Shown: piece by piece, positions 1-12,282 of the stretch
How positions within the stretch are numbered: position 1 is the stretch's first letter
Layout: the number at the start of each line of letters is the position of its first letter
Assembly: GCF_050436995.1 (NCBI RefSeq)
Contig: NC_134747.1
Location: 7,881,501 to 7,945,500 of the forward strand
Length of the DNA: 64,000 nt
Direction: 5' to 3'
Origin: Anticarsia gemmatalis
Taxonomy: Eukaryota > Arthropoda > Insecta > Lepidoptera > Erebidae
Translations under genes and position numbers: made by a program
Notes under the pieces: model-generated
The model's input: the letters and a program-made list of their open reading frames with translations, nothing else
The model's database searches: none
What the model was told of the DNA's origin: nothing

Positions 1-3000
1 TTTGTTATTAAGTGGAGTGAAAGAAATTGTGACGGAACTCAGAATAACCCTGCTGGATTTGTTACTACCCGTCGCGGTGAGGAACAATAAAGAAAATTAC
101 GATACCGACCTACCTACACCACCTTTATTAGTACGTCGTATCTTTATTGAACTTATTTTTAGATATAAATGTACCAGGCCGTATACTTTTGTTTTGTACG
201 CGCTTAACTCAATGTCAATTATAAAAATATGTGAAGACAATCGACCGTATATGGCATGTTCGATACCTTCCTAAATATCAACGAGTTCTCGACAGGTATT
301 CGATATTAAAACTTCGTCTAGTAATTGGATTGTTATTGTTAAGTATAGCACTATTACTTGCCAATCAACTTACGATTTGTGTCAATTAAAATTATTTCCT
401 GCATTGCTTTCTATATCTACAAGGTTTTAATAAAGTTATTTTTATAAAATATTTACTGCTTTCATTAATCTGTCATGTTAAAGAAACAGGTGCATTGTCA
501 TTTTATGCAACGTTGGCTTGCTTTGATACGATTTTTTAAAATATAAATATTTTGATAATTATGAAAATTATTACTTATAAGGGACTTTTCGCAGTATTCA
601 AATAGTTACATATTGAAGAAAATATTTATTACATACATAAACATTCAAAAATAATCGACGCGACACAAAGCCGATATGCAAAGCCACCTCTACTTTGGCC
701 GTGAACTCTGAACGCGACACGGTATCATGCCAATTGATCACCACAATAATTTCAACATACATTGATGCTCTGTTTATTTCTACTTTATTTATAAAGTATA
801 CATACAATACAATTCTTATGTTCAGTACAAATAAGTATAAATAAATCTCACTTGAAAGTTTTAATATTGATTAAGACAATACAGCAAGAAAGCGTGTGTA
901 CGATAACTGATTTCACGAGTAAGTGCTCCGATAAGCCAGCCTGCCTCTCAGATTCCACTGAGCTAGGAGCGGCGTGATAAAAAATACAACATATCACACC
1001 GCTGCCCTCAATCTCGTTGGGTCAACAATGTCATTGTTAGTACACGCTGCGAACACTCTTCTCACAGTCTTCACATAAAAGGTAACCCTACTAGAATACT
1101 CTCTACCTTCATTATTTGACATAGACTTCACTATCCACCACAACAATTCTAAAATACAGCAATTTAATTATTTTTTCAATTGCTTTCAAGACATAAATCT
1201 CCAGTGCTGTTTACGCCAATGATAAAGATTTCTTCAAAATCCATACGGCGATCGCGACGAACACGCCTGATAGGAACTCAGTTTATATTTTATTCATACA
1301 TTGTATTGTTGGAATATCAATTGCCTCGCCCGGCGGTAGGTAAAGGGTACATTTTCAATCCGCACGGGATTCACTTAGATTTGAAGGAAAATAGATTTCG
1401 ATTTCCAAAGCTGCGACAAAGCAATCCGATATATTTTTCAGACAGATATTGCTAGCGATTTCTTTTGAGCTTTGAAATATAAGGGAGGGAATTTAAAAAG
1501 ATTTCATGTATTTCTTTTCTACATAGAAATAAAAACTTACTGAACTGAGTATTTGTAACTCGGGGTAGTCGCACTACTTACTTAGCGAATTTGGAAAGTT
1601 TTAAATGATCCTGTGAGGATATCCATACGTTTGTTTGCTCACATTAAATGCTTATTTTTATATGGTCGATCTAGAGGTTCTGGAAAAACAAGTACGTATT
1701 CAAATAAAAAATTGAATGGGGAATTGAGTCACCTAATTGTTATTTCTACTTTTGTTCAATTATTTCAGTACTAATATATCCATTAGCTGTCTTATGCAAA
1801 CAGGTACATTTATTTGTTTTATTTAAATGTACAGATGTCAGGGGAGTAATGAGTTTAAAAAGTCACAGACTAATAGAGAAAGGTCAACGTCGTTTAAAAA
1901 CGGAGACGGGTTGTTTCCTCTTTTTTAATTTTGGCAGGCAGACAATGCACCAAAGGAAAACATTAAAGGGGAGAATTCCAACCCCTTTCCGAAGTGATTA
2001 ATTTATTATGTTCTTTGTTTCTGTTTTGATTTTGTAACATGAAACAATAAGGACGGTCGGAAAGTGGTTATGTGTAGCTAACAGGGGTTAAGGTTTATGT
2101 ATGTTTATTCTGTACTTACTTTTACATTTTCAGGTAAAATTGGATTATTTAAAAATGTATGAGCGAGATTCGAGTATTGAAGTGTATTTGAAGACCAAGT
2201 AAGTTACAGTCATCTAGTACATAATAAGACACGTGTATTTTGTAACTTAGGTTCAACATGTATGTATGTGCCTACGATATCGTATGCCGCTAAAAGCTCC
2301 GGTATAAGTTATGTATCAAACCCGTAAAAGTATCACTCGTGCAATATAAAAGTTAACGACACAAGAAAACGCGTTTTCCACAACATTAAAGATAACAACA
2401 ATACGGGGGCGAGCGAGTGTAGAGCCTCCCGCGAGGGTGGCGGGCGGGGGTCGAGAAAAATTCAATATTAATATGAAGGAGGTGCGAGCGAGAGACGCGC
2501 GCGGTCCCTCTCGCGCGGCCAATGGCGAGCCCCGCCGCCGCTGCGATATGATGAATTTATGGATGTAATAAAAGCGAGGTGCGCGATTGGAGGAACGGTC
2601 AGGGAGAGCTTATTTTCTTTTTATTTTCATATTTGGAATGTCGGTCTCAAGTCGCTTGCAGCCGCCTTTGTACGTCTGACGTTTCTTCTCTGGACACTCG
2701 AAGTGGCTTTACCCCACCACTTGATGATTTATATGTCCACGTATATGATACATATTTATGTAATAACGTCTTTGTATTACATACTTACTTTATATTATTG
2801 CCTTCAGTATTGACAGTTTGTTTATGAGATGGAATACTGAACATAAAGTTTGAAAGAAGTAATAGTATTAAATGTAGACAATGTTTTTGAGAGTGGTGAA
2901 GTTGTGTGGTAAGGCTGAGAGGCTCTCGTAGTACAAAGGCTCGTAACTGGCAGTTGATTGAGGCGTGAACGACGCTCGACCGCCGGTCGGGGTTTCTTTC

Positions 3001-3222
3001 TTGATTTGCTACTCGAGTGGCCGAAACGACACTTCTATTTGCATGAGCTGATTTTGGGTATTCCGTTTTAAATCAAGGAGATGACGCTTACATTGAGAAT
3101 TCTAAATGCGTTATCCGTAACTTTCTTGTAAAAAACATGTTTTTAATTACATTAACACATAGCAAAATATTAATTGTTTCTGGTTTTGTTTATGGTTGTT
3201 CATTGTTTTTTTTATTTTCAGT
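1..3222. other. Gene-free stretch, no recognised gene
   Basis: AT-rich sequence with no frame that looks like a known protein. A frame open from position 2 to 274 has no ATG near its start and a possible GT donor near 80 (gcg/gtgagg), so it could be the end of an exon entering from the left, but nothing in it is recognisable. A CpG-rich patch lies at about 2400-2560. Nothing else seen. Confidence 0.5.
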
Positions 3223-3321
3223 CATGGAGAACGGTGTGAAAAGAACCAAAGATCTAACTTTTCGAAGCACCTCGAGTTTATTCGTCAATTATTTTGTGGA
3301 AAAGAATCTGTGCATAGAATA
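3223..3321 (+). CDS. Possible small exon or short ORF (33 codons, unrecognised)
   Basis: A T-rich tract ending in a good splice acceptor (ttttattttcag, ending near 3221) is followed within two bases by an ATG and 32 further sense codons, then TAA. The peptide begins MENGVKRTKDLTF and contains LFVNYFVEKN; it has no signal peptide or known motif. The same frame extends upstream to an ATG at 3137 through a hydrophobic, T-rich stretch, which is probably intron-like sequence and not a signal peptide. The acceptor plus in-frame ATG is what makes this stand out from other short frames. I do not recognise it, and a chance ORF of this length is common, so confidence is low. Confidence 0.2.
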
Positions 3322-3323
3322 AA

Positions 3324-3404
3324 CGATTTTTAAACTTAAAATTCTCAATGTTTAAATCTTCGATTTTTAAACTTAAAATTCTCAAAGTTGAAGTTTAAAA
3401 ATAG
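3324..3404. repeat. 25-bp direct repeat with an inverted third copy
   Basis: A 25-bp sequence beginning cgatttttaaacttaaaa occurs at 3324-3348 and again, without change, at 3361-3385 (period 37). A partial inverted copy (aagtttaaaaata) follows at about 3391-3403. It starts directly after the stop of the small ORF at 3223-3321. This looks like a local tandem duplication that can also fold into a hairpin. Confidence 0.7.
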
Positions 3405-4454
3405 AAGCTGAACCATATAGGCGATAAAGGAATCCAAGCGTTATCTACAAACAGGTAAAACTTGGTGACTGATCAGTACATTATGTGAAGGGAATTGATA
3501 CCGTCAATATAATGCGTCGGATATAAAACCGTTCAAAAGGCAGAGCCCTGACAGCGGCAAAGACAACGCAGACAAAATAAATAGGAGGGCGGCGAGTCAG
3601 CCAGCCGGAAGTATTGGGGATCAGCCACGAGCGCAGTTTTGAAGTCCAATTATATAGCAGGTGGCAGCCTCCGGCCACCTCCGAGATGCCGACGTACCGA
3701 GCAACCCTTCGCCTCAGAACAATCACTGCACTCACAATCAAACCTCTTTGAAAATGTTCAATTAGTCACCTGGATGCGACAGCCTTTATCGTCATGTCTT
3801 TATTAACTTTTTCTTTACAAAGTAGAATATGGTAAGCATGCAACTTACGTTCCTAGAATATATAAATGTAATGAAAATGTTAATTTATTTAAATAATAAT
3901 AGATTGCTAATTATCATGAAGTCATAAATACCTAATTAAATTACAAATATTGATTTTATAACTTTTCATGCCAGACATGTAACGTCGAAAAATATTTTGA
4001 TTACCTACTGAAGTTATTGAAATTTAAACGCATAATTTAATTTGTTTAACATTCTATCAAAAAAACAATGATGTGTGAGTGAACGTATGTATAATAACGC
4101 AGCAGGTACACAGATAGCCGCACATATTTTACCTATAAAGCGAGCACTTCACCGTAACAGTGTACTGGAGTACAAAAGCCGAAGTTTTCCCCGCAGCGAG
4201 ATTCCTTTTTCTTTGTTTGGTGTATTTATTGTAAATCTACTCATAGCAGCCGCCTGCCGCCCGCCCGTTAGAAGTATTCCGACATAACTTTTGGCTCGAG
4301 CACCTTATGTACCTACAGTTGGTAACGTTCCGTTTTAATGCTTTTATTTTTTTGTTCCTCTATCCGATGTTTACGTATTTTATATAAAATTTTGTGATAT
4401 TTTCTTTTGAGTTGGCGGTCGTGCCACTCACTGGTATAGCGTTTTAGGAAATCA
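3405..4454. other. Gene-free stretch
   Basis: AT-rich with a GC-richer block around 3540-3720. Short open frames on both strands here lack homology that I can recognise. No RNA gene seen. Confidence 0.5.
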
Positions 4455-4630
4455 GGGGGGCTATCACGTATCTTAGTTGACAGTCATTTGAAAACCACTA
4501 TGCTGTCCATTGTTTTCTCTCTTAGATTATAGTGATTAATACGTTACGTCAAAGCAGCAATGTACTGAATAGTGACCATAGATTTGACGTATACTAGCTG
4601 TCAACTGATATATACGTGATAAGCCCGCTG
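4455..4630. mobile_element. MITE-like element with about 30-bp imperfect terminal inverted repeats
   Basis: The left end (4455-4484) reads ggggggctatcacgtatctt and continues into agttgacag. The reverse complement of the right end (4598-4630) reads gcgggcttatcacgtatata and continues into tcagttgacag. The two match except for a few one- to three-base gaps. The 176-bp unit has no coding capacity, which fits a miniature inverted-repeat element. A target-site duplication is not obvious, so the superfamily cannot be named. Confidence 0.5.
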
Positions 4631-6433
4631 AGCAGTTTCACAAGGGATAGTGATTTTGTTTTACGAATTTACATGAAAATTTTAAACTAAATTTACAAGA
4701 AAATCTTAACTAAAAGCTCTTTAGTCCTCTTCAAATGCCATGAGTTAGTTTTAACTTAAAACAAAACCGTTAAAATAACAAAGTAACGTGTTCCTGATCG
4801 AAACGGAAATGTAACTATATGTGCATCCAGCTTGTTGAGAATTAGCAACGAAATAGTGAAGTGGAGGCGAGCTGTACGCCGCCGCCGGTGCAGCCAGTTA
4901 ATATGATTTGCTCACGGCTCTGCTGCGCGCCAGCTCTCTCACACTCTTGCTGACATTTTAAGCAACTTAATAAACTAGTGCCGTGTGCCCGCGCATTCTG
5001 CTTATTTTTACTCGTTCATGCCATGAATTTAAAAGTCGTTTTACTAAAGACAGAATAGTTGTTTCATGAAAAATACACACGGCTTCCTCAACAAAGTTAT
5101 TGCATGCATTTATTTCTTCTAAGTATAAACTATTTAGTTTCGTAGTAGTATTCCAAAATACCTCATAAACAGAGTTGGTTGATTAATATTGTGCCGCACG
5201 AAAGTAAACTTTTGTAGGTAATTAAAAGTTGTCTAACTAGCGTTTGAAGATGTTCTCCAGATAGTTAGGTATAACTCATTTAAGTATCGCACTTTCAAAG
5301 GAATATTGTTCTGTTCAGTTTTATTGCTATTTCATTGTACTTTTAGCTTACCTACTAAATAGTAACGAGAATTTACTTGTAGCTTTCTCATTAAACGACA
5401 ATGATGTTAAGTTTTAGTTCATGTTTGACGAGTAGCTTTAATGACACAGGATCTTGCATTCTACGTATTTATTGTTTCTAAAGAAGTTATTAATTTTTGT
5501 TTGTTGTACATATGTTTGTAATCTACGGAGATGTTAATTTATAATCCCAGCGTAAAGAATTGTGTGTATTGATATAGAAACATAACGATATGTTTTATGA
5601 TGTTAAAAGTATCTTTACAACATAACATAAAGGCCCATTAGAGTCCGATGTGGCTACGGGAAGTGCTACAGAAGACGTGTAGTGGGCAGGGGGTGGTGGA
5701 GGTCCAGTCTTGAAGATACTTAAGGGGGCGTGGGGCCGCCACCCCCCCACGGCGCCGGACGACTTGCTTATTCTATCAAGCGTGGACGCACACATAGTCG
5801 CCGCCGTGCACATACACCACGCACACACACAACGGGCATTATACGGCCGGCCACCACTCCACTGTGTCAATACAATACGCTCTCTTCGGCTGGACTTAGA
5901 TTATTTAGAAAGCACTTGTAACGCTCATATAAGAAGCGCCGCGGAAGACGTATTCCGCGTCACAATGGCCGGTACGTGTCGGCAAGGGCTGAGACGGGAT
6001 ACGCGGAAAAGATTACGATCCTAAAAAAACAGCCTCCACTCGAGAATATACCTAATATTCTTTTCACAATTGACTTAGGGTGTCGGGATAGCAGTTCAGT
6101 ATTCCCTTCTCTCATTGTTTGAACGGATAATAACTTTTTAAATAAATTGACAGTAACTCGATATCACACGAGTATGTTACTTCCAGTACAATACTGCACA
6201 ACATGTTAATATGAAAGTATAAACATAAACAATTATAAAGTGCACTTGGGTATCTCAAAACAGAGCGGGGTGTAAAGCTCATTATTGTTAAATATGTATG
6301 CAGAGCTGACAGATGCATTAAACATGACAGGGAAAGACCATCAGAGTCATATCAGCGGCTACGAGAGGAGGCGTGAGACTACGCCACTGGACGCGGATTA
6401 TCCGCTACGCGCCTACGATGTAGCACACAGTGC

Positions 6434-6449
6434 TGCTACGCGCGTAGCA
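6434..6449. other. 16-bp perfect palindrome
   Basis: TGCTACGCGCGTAGCA is its own reverse complement. A related gctacgcgc occurs about 33 bases upstream (near 6402). It could be a binding site for a dimeric factor or simply chance in a GC-rich patch. Confidence 0.6.
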
Positions 6450-6724
6450 TTAGTCGCCTGTCAAAGAATGCCTCCACGAGTTTTTGTTTGAAAACTTGTT
6501 AGATGAACATAATCTTATTTCCACAAATTATAAAACTATTATCCCGACGTGTGCACATTAATCTAAAAACGTATTACCAAGCTCATTGGAAGATTTAATA
6601 GTTTCAAATAGTTTTTCGATTGAGTCATTAATTTAGTTTTAGTTTCATATTGTTACTCGGTACGTACCCTTTGGAATTAACGATCCTTTAAATTAATAAG
6701 TGTCAAACTTTAACGGTGTAGGTG

Positions 6725-6752
6725 TTTGTGTGTATGTGTGTGTGTGTGTGTG
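6725..6752. repeat. (TG)n microsatellite
   Basis: A run of TG dinucleotides interrupted once by TATG. Simple repeat without further content. Confidence 0.85.
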
Positions 6753-8055
6753 CGTATTCGGTTTACATGTCTTCTTACTGGTGTGTCGTGTGCGCGCCCA
6801 AGAGACATCGGCTCATGTGTGGGTACTTTCATAAATCTGTTGGGAGATATATGAGAGCGCAATTTCCGGTATCCGGCCATTAGCGCCGAGCTTTTATAAG
6901 CTTAAAGCTTAGGTTAAAGATTTTCTGGGTAGTTTAATGCGAATCTTGTAATAGGTACGATAAATTTTGTATAAAGTATGTGATTGCATATTAGGTGTCG
7001 ATTCGGGAACTTTTAATGTGTGTAACTTGGCCTAATGACTGTTCGGAGGTAGTCTCGCGACACGGCTTCAACGACACACACATTAATATATATGTATCGT
7101 GTCGGGGAGATAACACATTCATGTGTATTGCTTGTGCTCACTTCGGTTGTGGGAGACAAATGAAAAGTGTTACGAACAAAAAATGAGCGGTGTCCGAATG
7201 TGGGCGGGGTGCGCACCGTCTGTCCAGTGATGGGGGATGGGGATGGAGCACCGACTTATTATTTTTATCGACCGTAAAAAGGTGCCGGACCTTGTGTGGA
7301 CCCTTCCACGACGACTCCTCTGGAGAGATTCCAATTATTTACGGATATTTTGCTCCAAATCCCGAAAAATACTGACCAGTAAAAGGGTATGGTACTTACT
7401 TTGTGCTTGATTAGAACCTATACATATGTTTTAAGATCGTTTCGAGCAGCTTAGATACGCTTGAGTTATCAAAAGAAAAATGTCGTTTACGATGTATCGT
7501 TACGTTACCTAATAATATATTTAAGTACCTTTATTTATTATCACATTTAAGCCTATATGTTGAATGTCCTACGTAAGTTAGTTACCCCATCAATTATTTG
7601 TAACGTACAAAATATGAAAGCGTTCAAATTAAATGTCAATAATGAATAAAAAGTGGTACATTTGTTCCGCTTGTCGTCGTGCGCCGTGCATCGAGCGCGA
7701 CGTCATGACAGTGTAATGACGCGCTTGCAGCTGCAACCCTCAGCCCGCTACCCTGATTCGACCTGTCACGACCCACTTAATAATGCAACAATGCACACCC
7801 ATTGTTCTACCATCACTTTCACAATAACACAATAAACATGCTAATAATTAAGTACCGTAAAACATACATTTCCACTCCACCGCGATCCCTATGCCACTGC
7901 CGCCGGTTCATCGGCCCCGCATAAATGTTTCTCAGATTTACATCGATCCCAAAAAAATCTTTTTACAATTAAGGCGACAATCTTCATAAATCAATTTCCC
8001 CCGAATTGAATGTCAATAAGTAGGGACGGTTGTTAAACGACGCGCCGTAAAATAA

Positions 8056-8078
8056 AACTTTCCGGAGGGCGGAAAGTT
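8056..8078. other. Hairpin, 9-bp perfect stem
   Basis: aactttccg and cggaaagtt flank a five-base loop (gaggg). It is not followed by a T-run and lies in a gene-free stretch. Role unknown. Confidence 0.5.
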
Positions 8079-11000
8079 CCAAGCAAAAAGAATATTTACA
8101 TTAATTCTCTTCATTATGTTTTGAAGAATAATCATGGGTACCGCTTCCCGTTCCACTCTCTCGATTGAGTTTTTATTTGAATATTTTTTTGGCCGGGCCC
8201 CGAGTTCGTCTCTGTGCTACAAAAGGAAGTTTTTATTAGCATCTTAATGATTTTACGGCGAGTCGCCGGTTACAACAGCCTTTATGTCGTCAGATTTTCT
8301 TAAGTATTTTTTGTCGAGTTTTTTGCATCTTACATTATTAAAGTTTTCATTCCGTCGTTTAATGAAGCTCATTTCTTCTGTTCGTCCGAGCCTTGATTGC
8401 CTTTGTTTTGCATAAATGTAAGATTTCTATAGATTTCTTTCTAGCAAATCGAGTCACTTCGAAAGACTTGGAATTTGTTCACGAGAGGGGCAATTAATTG
8501 TTATTTTTGCTTCTTTTTGCACGTTTAAAGTATTGTAGGTACTGTTTTAAATTTCCAAGATTTTTAAGATCAGCTACCGACTATTGACTGATTCACTACT
8601 TTTAGCATTAAGGTTAATTATAAATAATAACTCTATATAAAATGTTTTAGTTTTATTTCCTAAAATACAAAACTGGTGATTGATCGCTTTGGTATTAGAT
8701 ATGAGTACCCATTTTTTTACAATACGATTTATGATCAGATTATAATTCTTACATTTAAGTTTACAATACGTTAGTTATAACTCGAAGTTTAAACTCATAT
8801 TTGACGATCATTAAACATATGAAATTCTAAGGGATGATAGATGATATTATGAGCTGGTTGTATGCAAGTAGATGACATAGAATGTGATATGCATAGGCGG
8901 CGCGGCGGCGGCAAGTATCGTGGGGCGCAGATCCGATTTGTCCCGTCCGGTACGGTAATTACATTCATCTCTGCTCCAGACTGATTTATGCTGCGTCTGG
9001 TACGCCTTCGACCTTTGTTCTGTCATTAACTACTTTTCCGGCCCAGTCTTACGCACCACAAAATAATAATCGTCCGGAAAATCGACAGAGGCTGTATGTA
9101 ATGTTATGAGAGGAAGGCCGGTCGTTTTTCTCGGGTCGCAATCGAGTCCGAGATCTTGCTTTCTTTTTAATTTCCCTGCGGCCTCCTAATGAGGTCCCTG
9201 CGGCGGCGGCTCCGCGCCGTTATCTATGATATTCTTGAGGTTGATGCTTATTGTGCGTGTCACTGATGGCTTCCCTTTTTATTATCCTCTCGAACACAAT
9301 TCAGCGGCCGCCCAAATGAGTTCTTCTCATTTGCTTTGCTCTCTTTATTTCTCTAGGCGGCAGTTTGTCTTGTGTCGCGACTTAACTTCTTTTAATTTTA
9401 ATGAAATGGCCACCGACCGAGCACCGCCTTGACTTTATTTTTCATGTTATTTTGCGTTTGAATTTTAAACATCACTAACAAAGCCCTCTATATTCCTATT
9501 ATGATATCTATTCCTTTTTAGGGGAGTTATAATATAGGCAAATAAAGCTGGTATTAAACGCGCAGTCAGTAACAAATCACATGACTCCACCTCCACTTAT
9601 CTATTAAAATGAGAGATTATTGTCGGCTTAAACGATACGCTACACAATATTCGGGTGTTATTTTCACTGGATTGTCCAATATTGTCACAATCTTTATAGT
9701 AGGGCAATTAGAGACGTGTCGCGCGTGTCGCGCACGTGCCGTAGATCCTTCCTCCAGCGGCGGGTGCATGCGCGCACGCGGCCCATCACCGCACTGCCCT
9801 CATTAAGCCGCTGTTTATACTGCGCGTATCAAGAGGTGACACCCACTGACACACTGTCACAAAAAAAACATCATTTATTTATGTTTGCTTTGTACATAAC
9901 TAAATTTATCATATTCACAAGGCTGTGAAGTACCTCCAACATGCTCCAAAATGAGGTAATTATAATGACAGATGTTTCTCTAACACCCCAACACGATTAC
10001 ACTCAACCTCACTGAATTAACAAATGAAATTGCAACTGAAAAATTTGGGTATTAAGGAAATCCCCTTCGAGGAATTCACTTCATTTAAATATCGCATTTT
10101 TCTTGAAGATTATACCTTACGACAGCCATAAAAGAAAACAGGAGACCCGCCCCTCGATAATGCGACGAGCCTGAGGAATTTTTATTCCGCTCAAATCTCT
10201 CCTGACATAGGTATATTTTTGTGAGATCGCCTGGAGATTTTAATACCCGATTTTATTTAAATTCGTTTAGGCGGTGCGGGTGACTGCGCCCCTAGACATT
10301 TATCGCGAGGGCGTGATTGTACTTATAAGCAGAAAGTATTTTGCAACAACATTTATACCAGGTTTTCAATACACAAGTATTCAATGCTGTACAATAATTA
10401 AGGATTACGAAAACGGCTTTTAATTGTTTTGTGATAGTTATCTGTATATTAGTAACTACAAGAACATTTCAAATCCAAATAACGTAATTATGCCGTTTAT
10501 TCTTTGCAAAATGCAGAGTGTTATGTGTGTTTATTTTTTTTATAACGATAAATATCAGAAATAACTTCATGTGTACATGAGTGTAAGTGTACCTAGTCTC
10601 GGGAACCGCAGCATCATCACTCACTTAGCGCGACACGCCATGCCGCGCGGCTGCGCTCGCCCTGCACCGGGTCGGGCCCCTCGCTGCAACAGTGATCATT
10701 CTTCATTTGCTCAACCTCCTGTCTCGATCATCCACTTGACCATACACATAGCAGCCCCATTTTTATTTAATAGATTACCTCCCGCCACTGTCTATACAAA
10801 TACATATCTTAAAGAAAGTTTTGTATTGCCTAACATTTTATTAGTGGTTATCATAATAAACAATTTTCCATTCTCATAGTCGGAAGTCGGAAAGATTGCA
10901 GTCATTTTTCGTTCCGTTTTGCTTCTTCCATCTCAATGAGTTTCACCACCAAAATTTTCCTTGCCATTTGTTTCCATCGCGTAAGATCTTTTCGTATGAG

Positions 11001-12282
11001 GCGAGTTCTGTGTTAATATATGTGCCCGGAATACCGTGGCCATATATTACGCCGACCTCTGGCGGACCGGACATAACAATCCTCGATTTGCTATAATATC
11101 GGTCGTGCGTCCCTGTCTGGGCGGGCGGGCAGGTGGCGCGAGCGAGCAAGCCGCCGAGCGGCGGCCGAGCGCGCGGGGTGGCGGCCTACGTGCCGCGTAT
11201 AATAAGCATTTCATGCACGGGGTGCGGGCGCGGGGTCCGGAGGTTACATAGGTACCTATTTCCCGTAAGTCGTGTACCTAACCGGACCGTACATTATGAG
11301 CTGAGGGTCAGCGAGTCTCGTACGCCGTCTCTGTCGCGCTCGGCGCAGGAACGCAGCCCAAGCATAATTTCGTGTGATATATCGCACACGCTTGGGTCGT
11401 CGTGATGGACCTCTATGAAAATCGTCCTCCGTCCGTGGAAACTACTGCTCGGTATTTAGGAGAAAATAAAGGCTCTGTTCAAACAACGGCCTTCAATATG
11501 TACTGTGTCACGGCATTAAACTAGACCTGGGTAGTGACTTTACGTGTCTGTATTTATACGAGAATGTAAGGTATCGCCTAAATGTATGGTATACGGCGGC
11601 AGCGGTCGCTTTAGCGCGGAATTCATCTTCTATCTGTACGATTTATACACGAGGAGGCCGTAAAACGGAACAATAAAAACCCAAAACAGCAATAAATTTC
11701 AAGCAATAGACGCAAAGGTTCGAACGCGCCTTATCAATTCCTTCCACGCATGGGATTCGAATCGCACAATAAACTTATGACGCAACCTTTAAGTTCTGTA
11801 ATCTAAAAATAGAGGAAGATTCACGACTTTACCTAAAGCGTAGTGACATTATTGTGAAGATTTTGTTAAAAGTAAATAGTTAAACGCTTACAAACAGTGT
11901 TTACAAGCAATCAACACTTAGTGGACAGTTGTACGAGGGTCACAGGTAGGTAAAACAAATAGTGGACAAGCCCACTCTGCCTCCACAAGGGGAGGGTCAT
12001 CTTAAAGGACAAGGAAATGCGGCCGGTGTGAACACTGAACATGTTCTTTATGCATTAGTAATGTCGTGTAATTGAAACCGCTTACTACTGTGACCACTCG
12101 GTGACCACGGCTTAGTCTTCAGTTTAAAACCGCTCCACGGATCTAAACTTGGTTGGTTATTAATAAACACAACTGTAAACTGACCGATACTTACTCATGT
12201 ATAGTGTAAAGCACGTTGGTATAAGACGGTATTTAATAAATAGGAGTAGGTTGTTGTGCGCGTATACTGCTATTAATAATTC

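Larger units (their letters stand above)
4631..12282. other. Gene desert with CpG-dense patches
   Basis: No gene is supported. CpG-rich patches of roughly 60-150 bp stand out at about 5640-5860, 8890-8930, 9720-9790, 10620-10690 and 11110-11250. Within them frames are open on both strands, an effect of GC content. Small structures include a (TG)n run at 6725-6752, a 16-bp palindrome at 6434-6449 and a 9-bp-stem hairpin at 8056-8078. The spacing of GC islands in an AT-rich desert would suit a regulatory landscape of a developmental gene, but that is inference. Confidence 0.4.
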
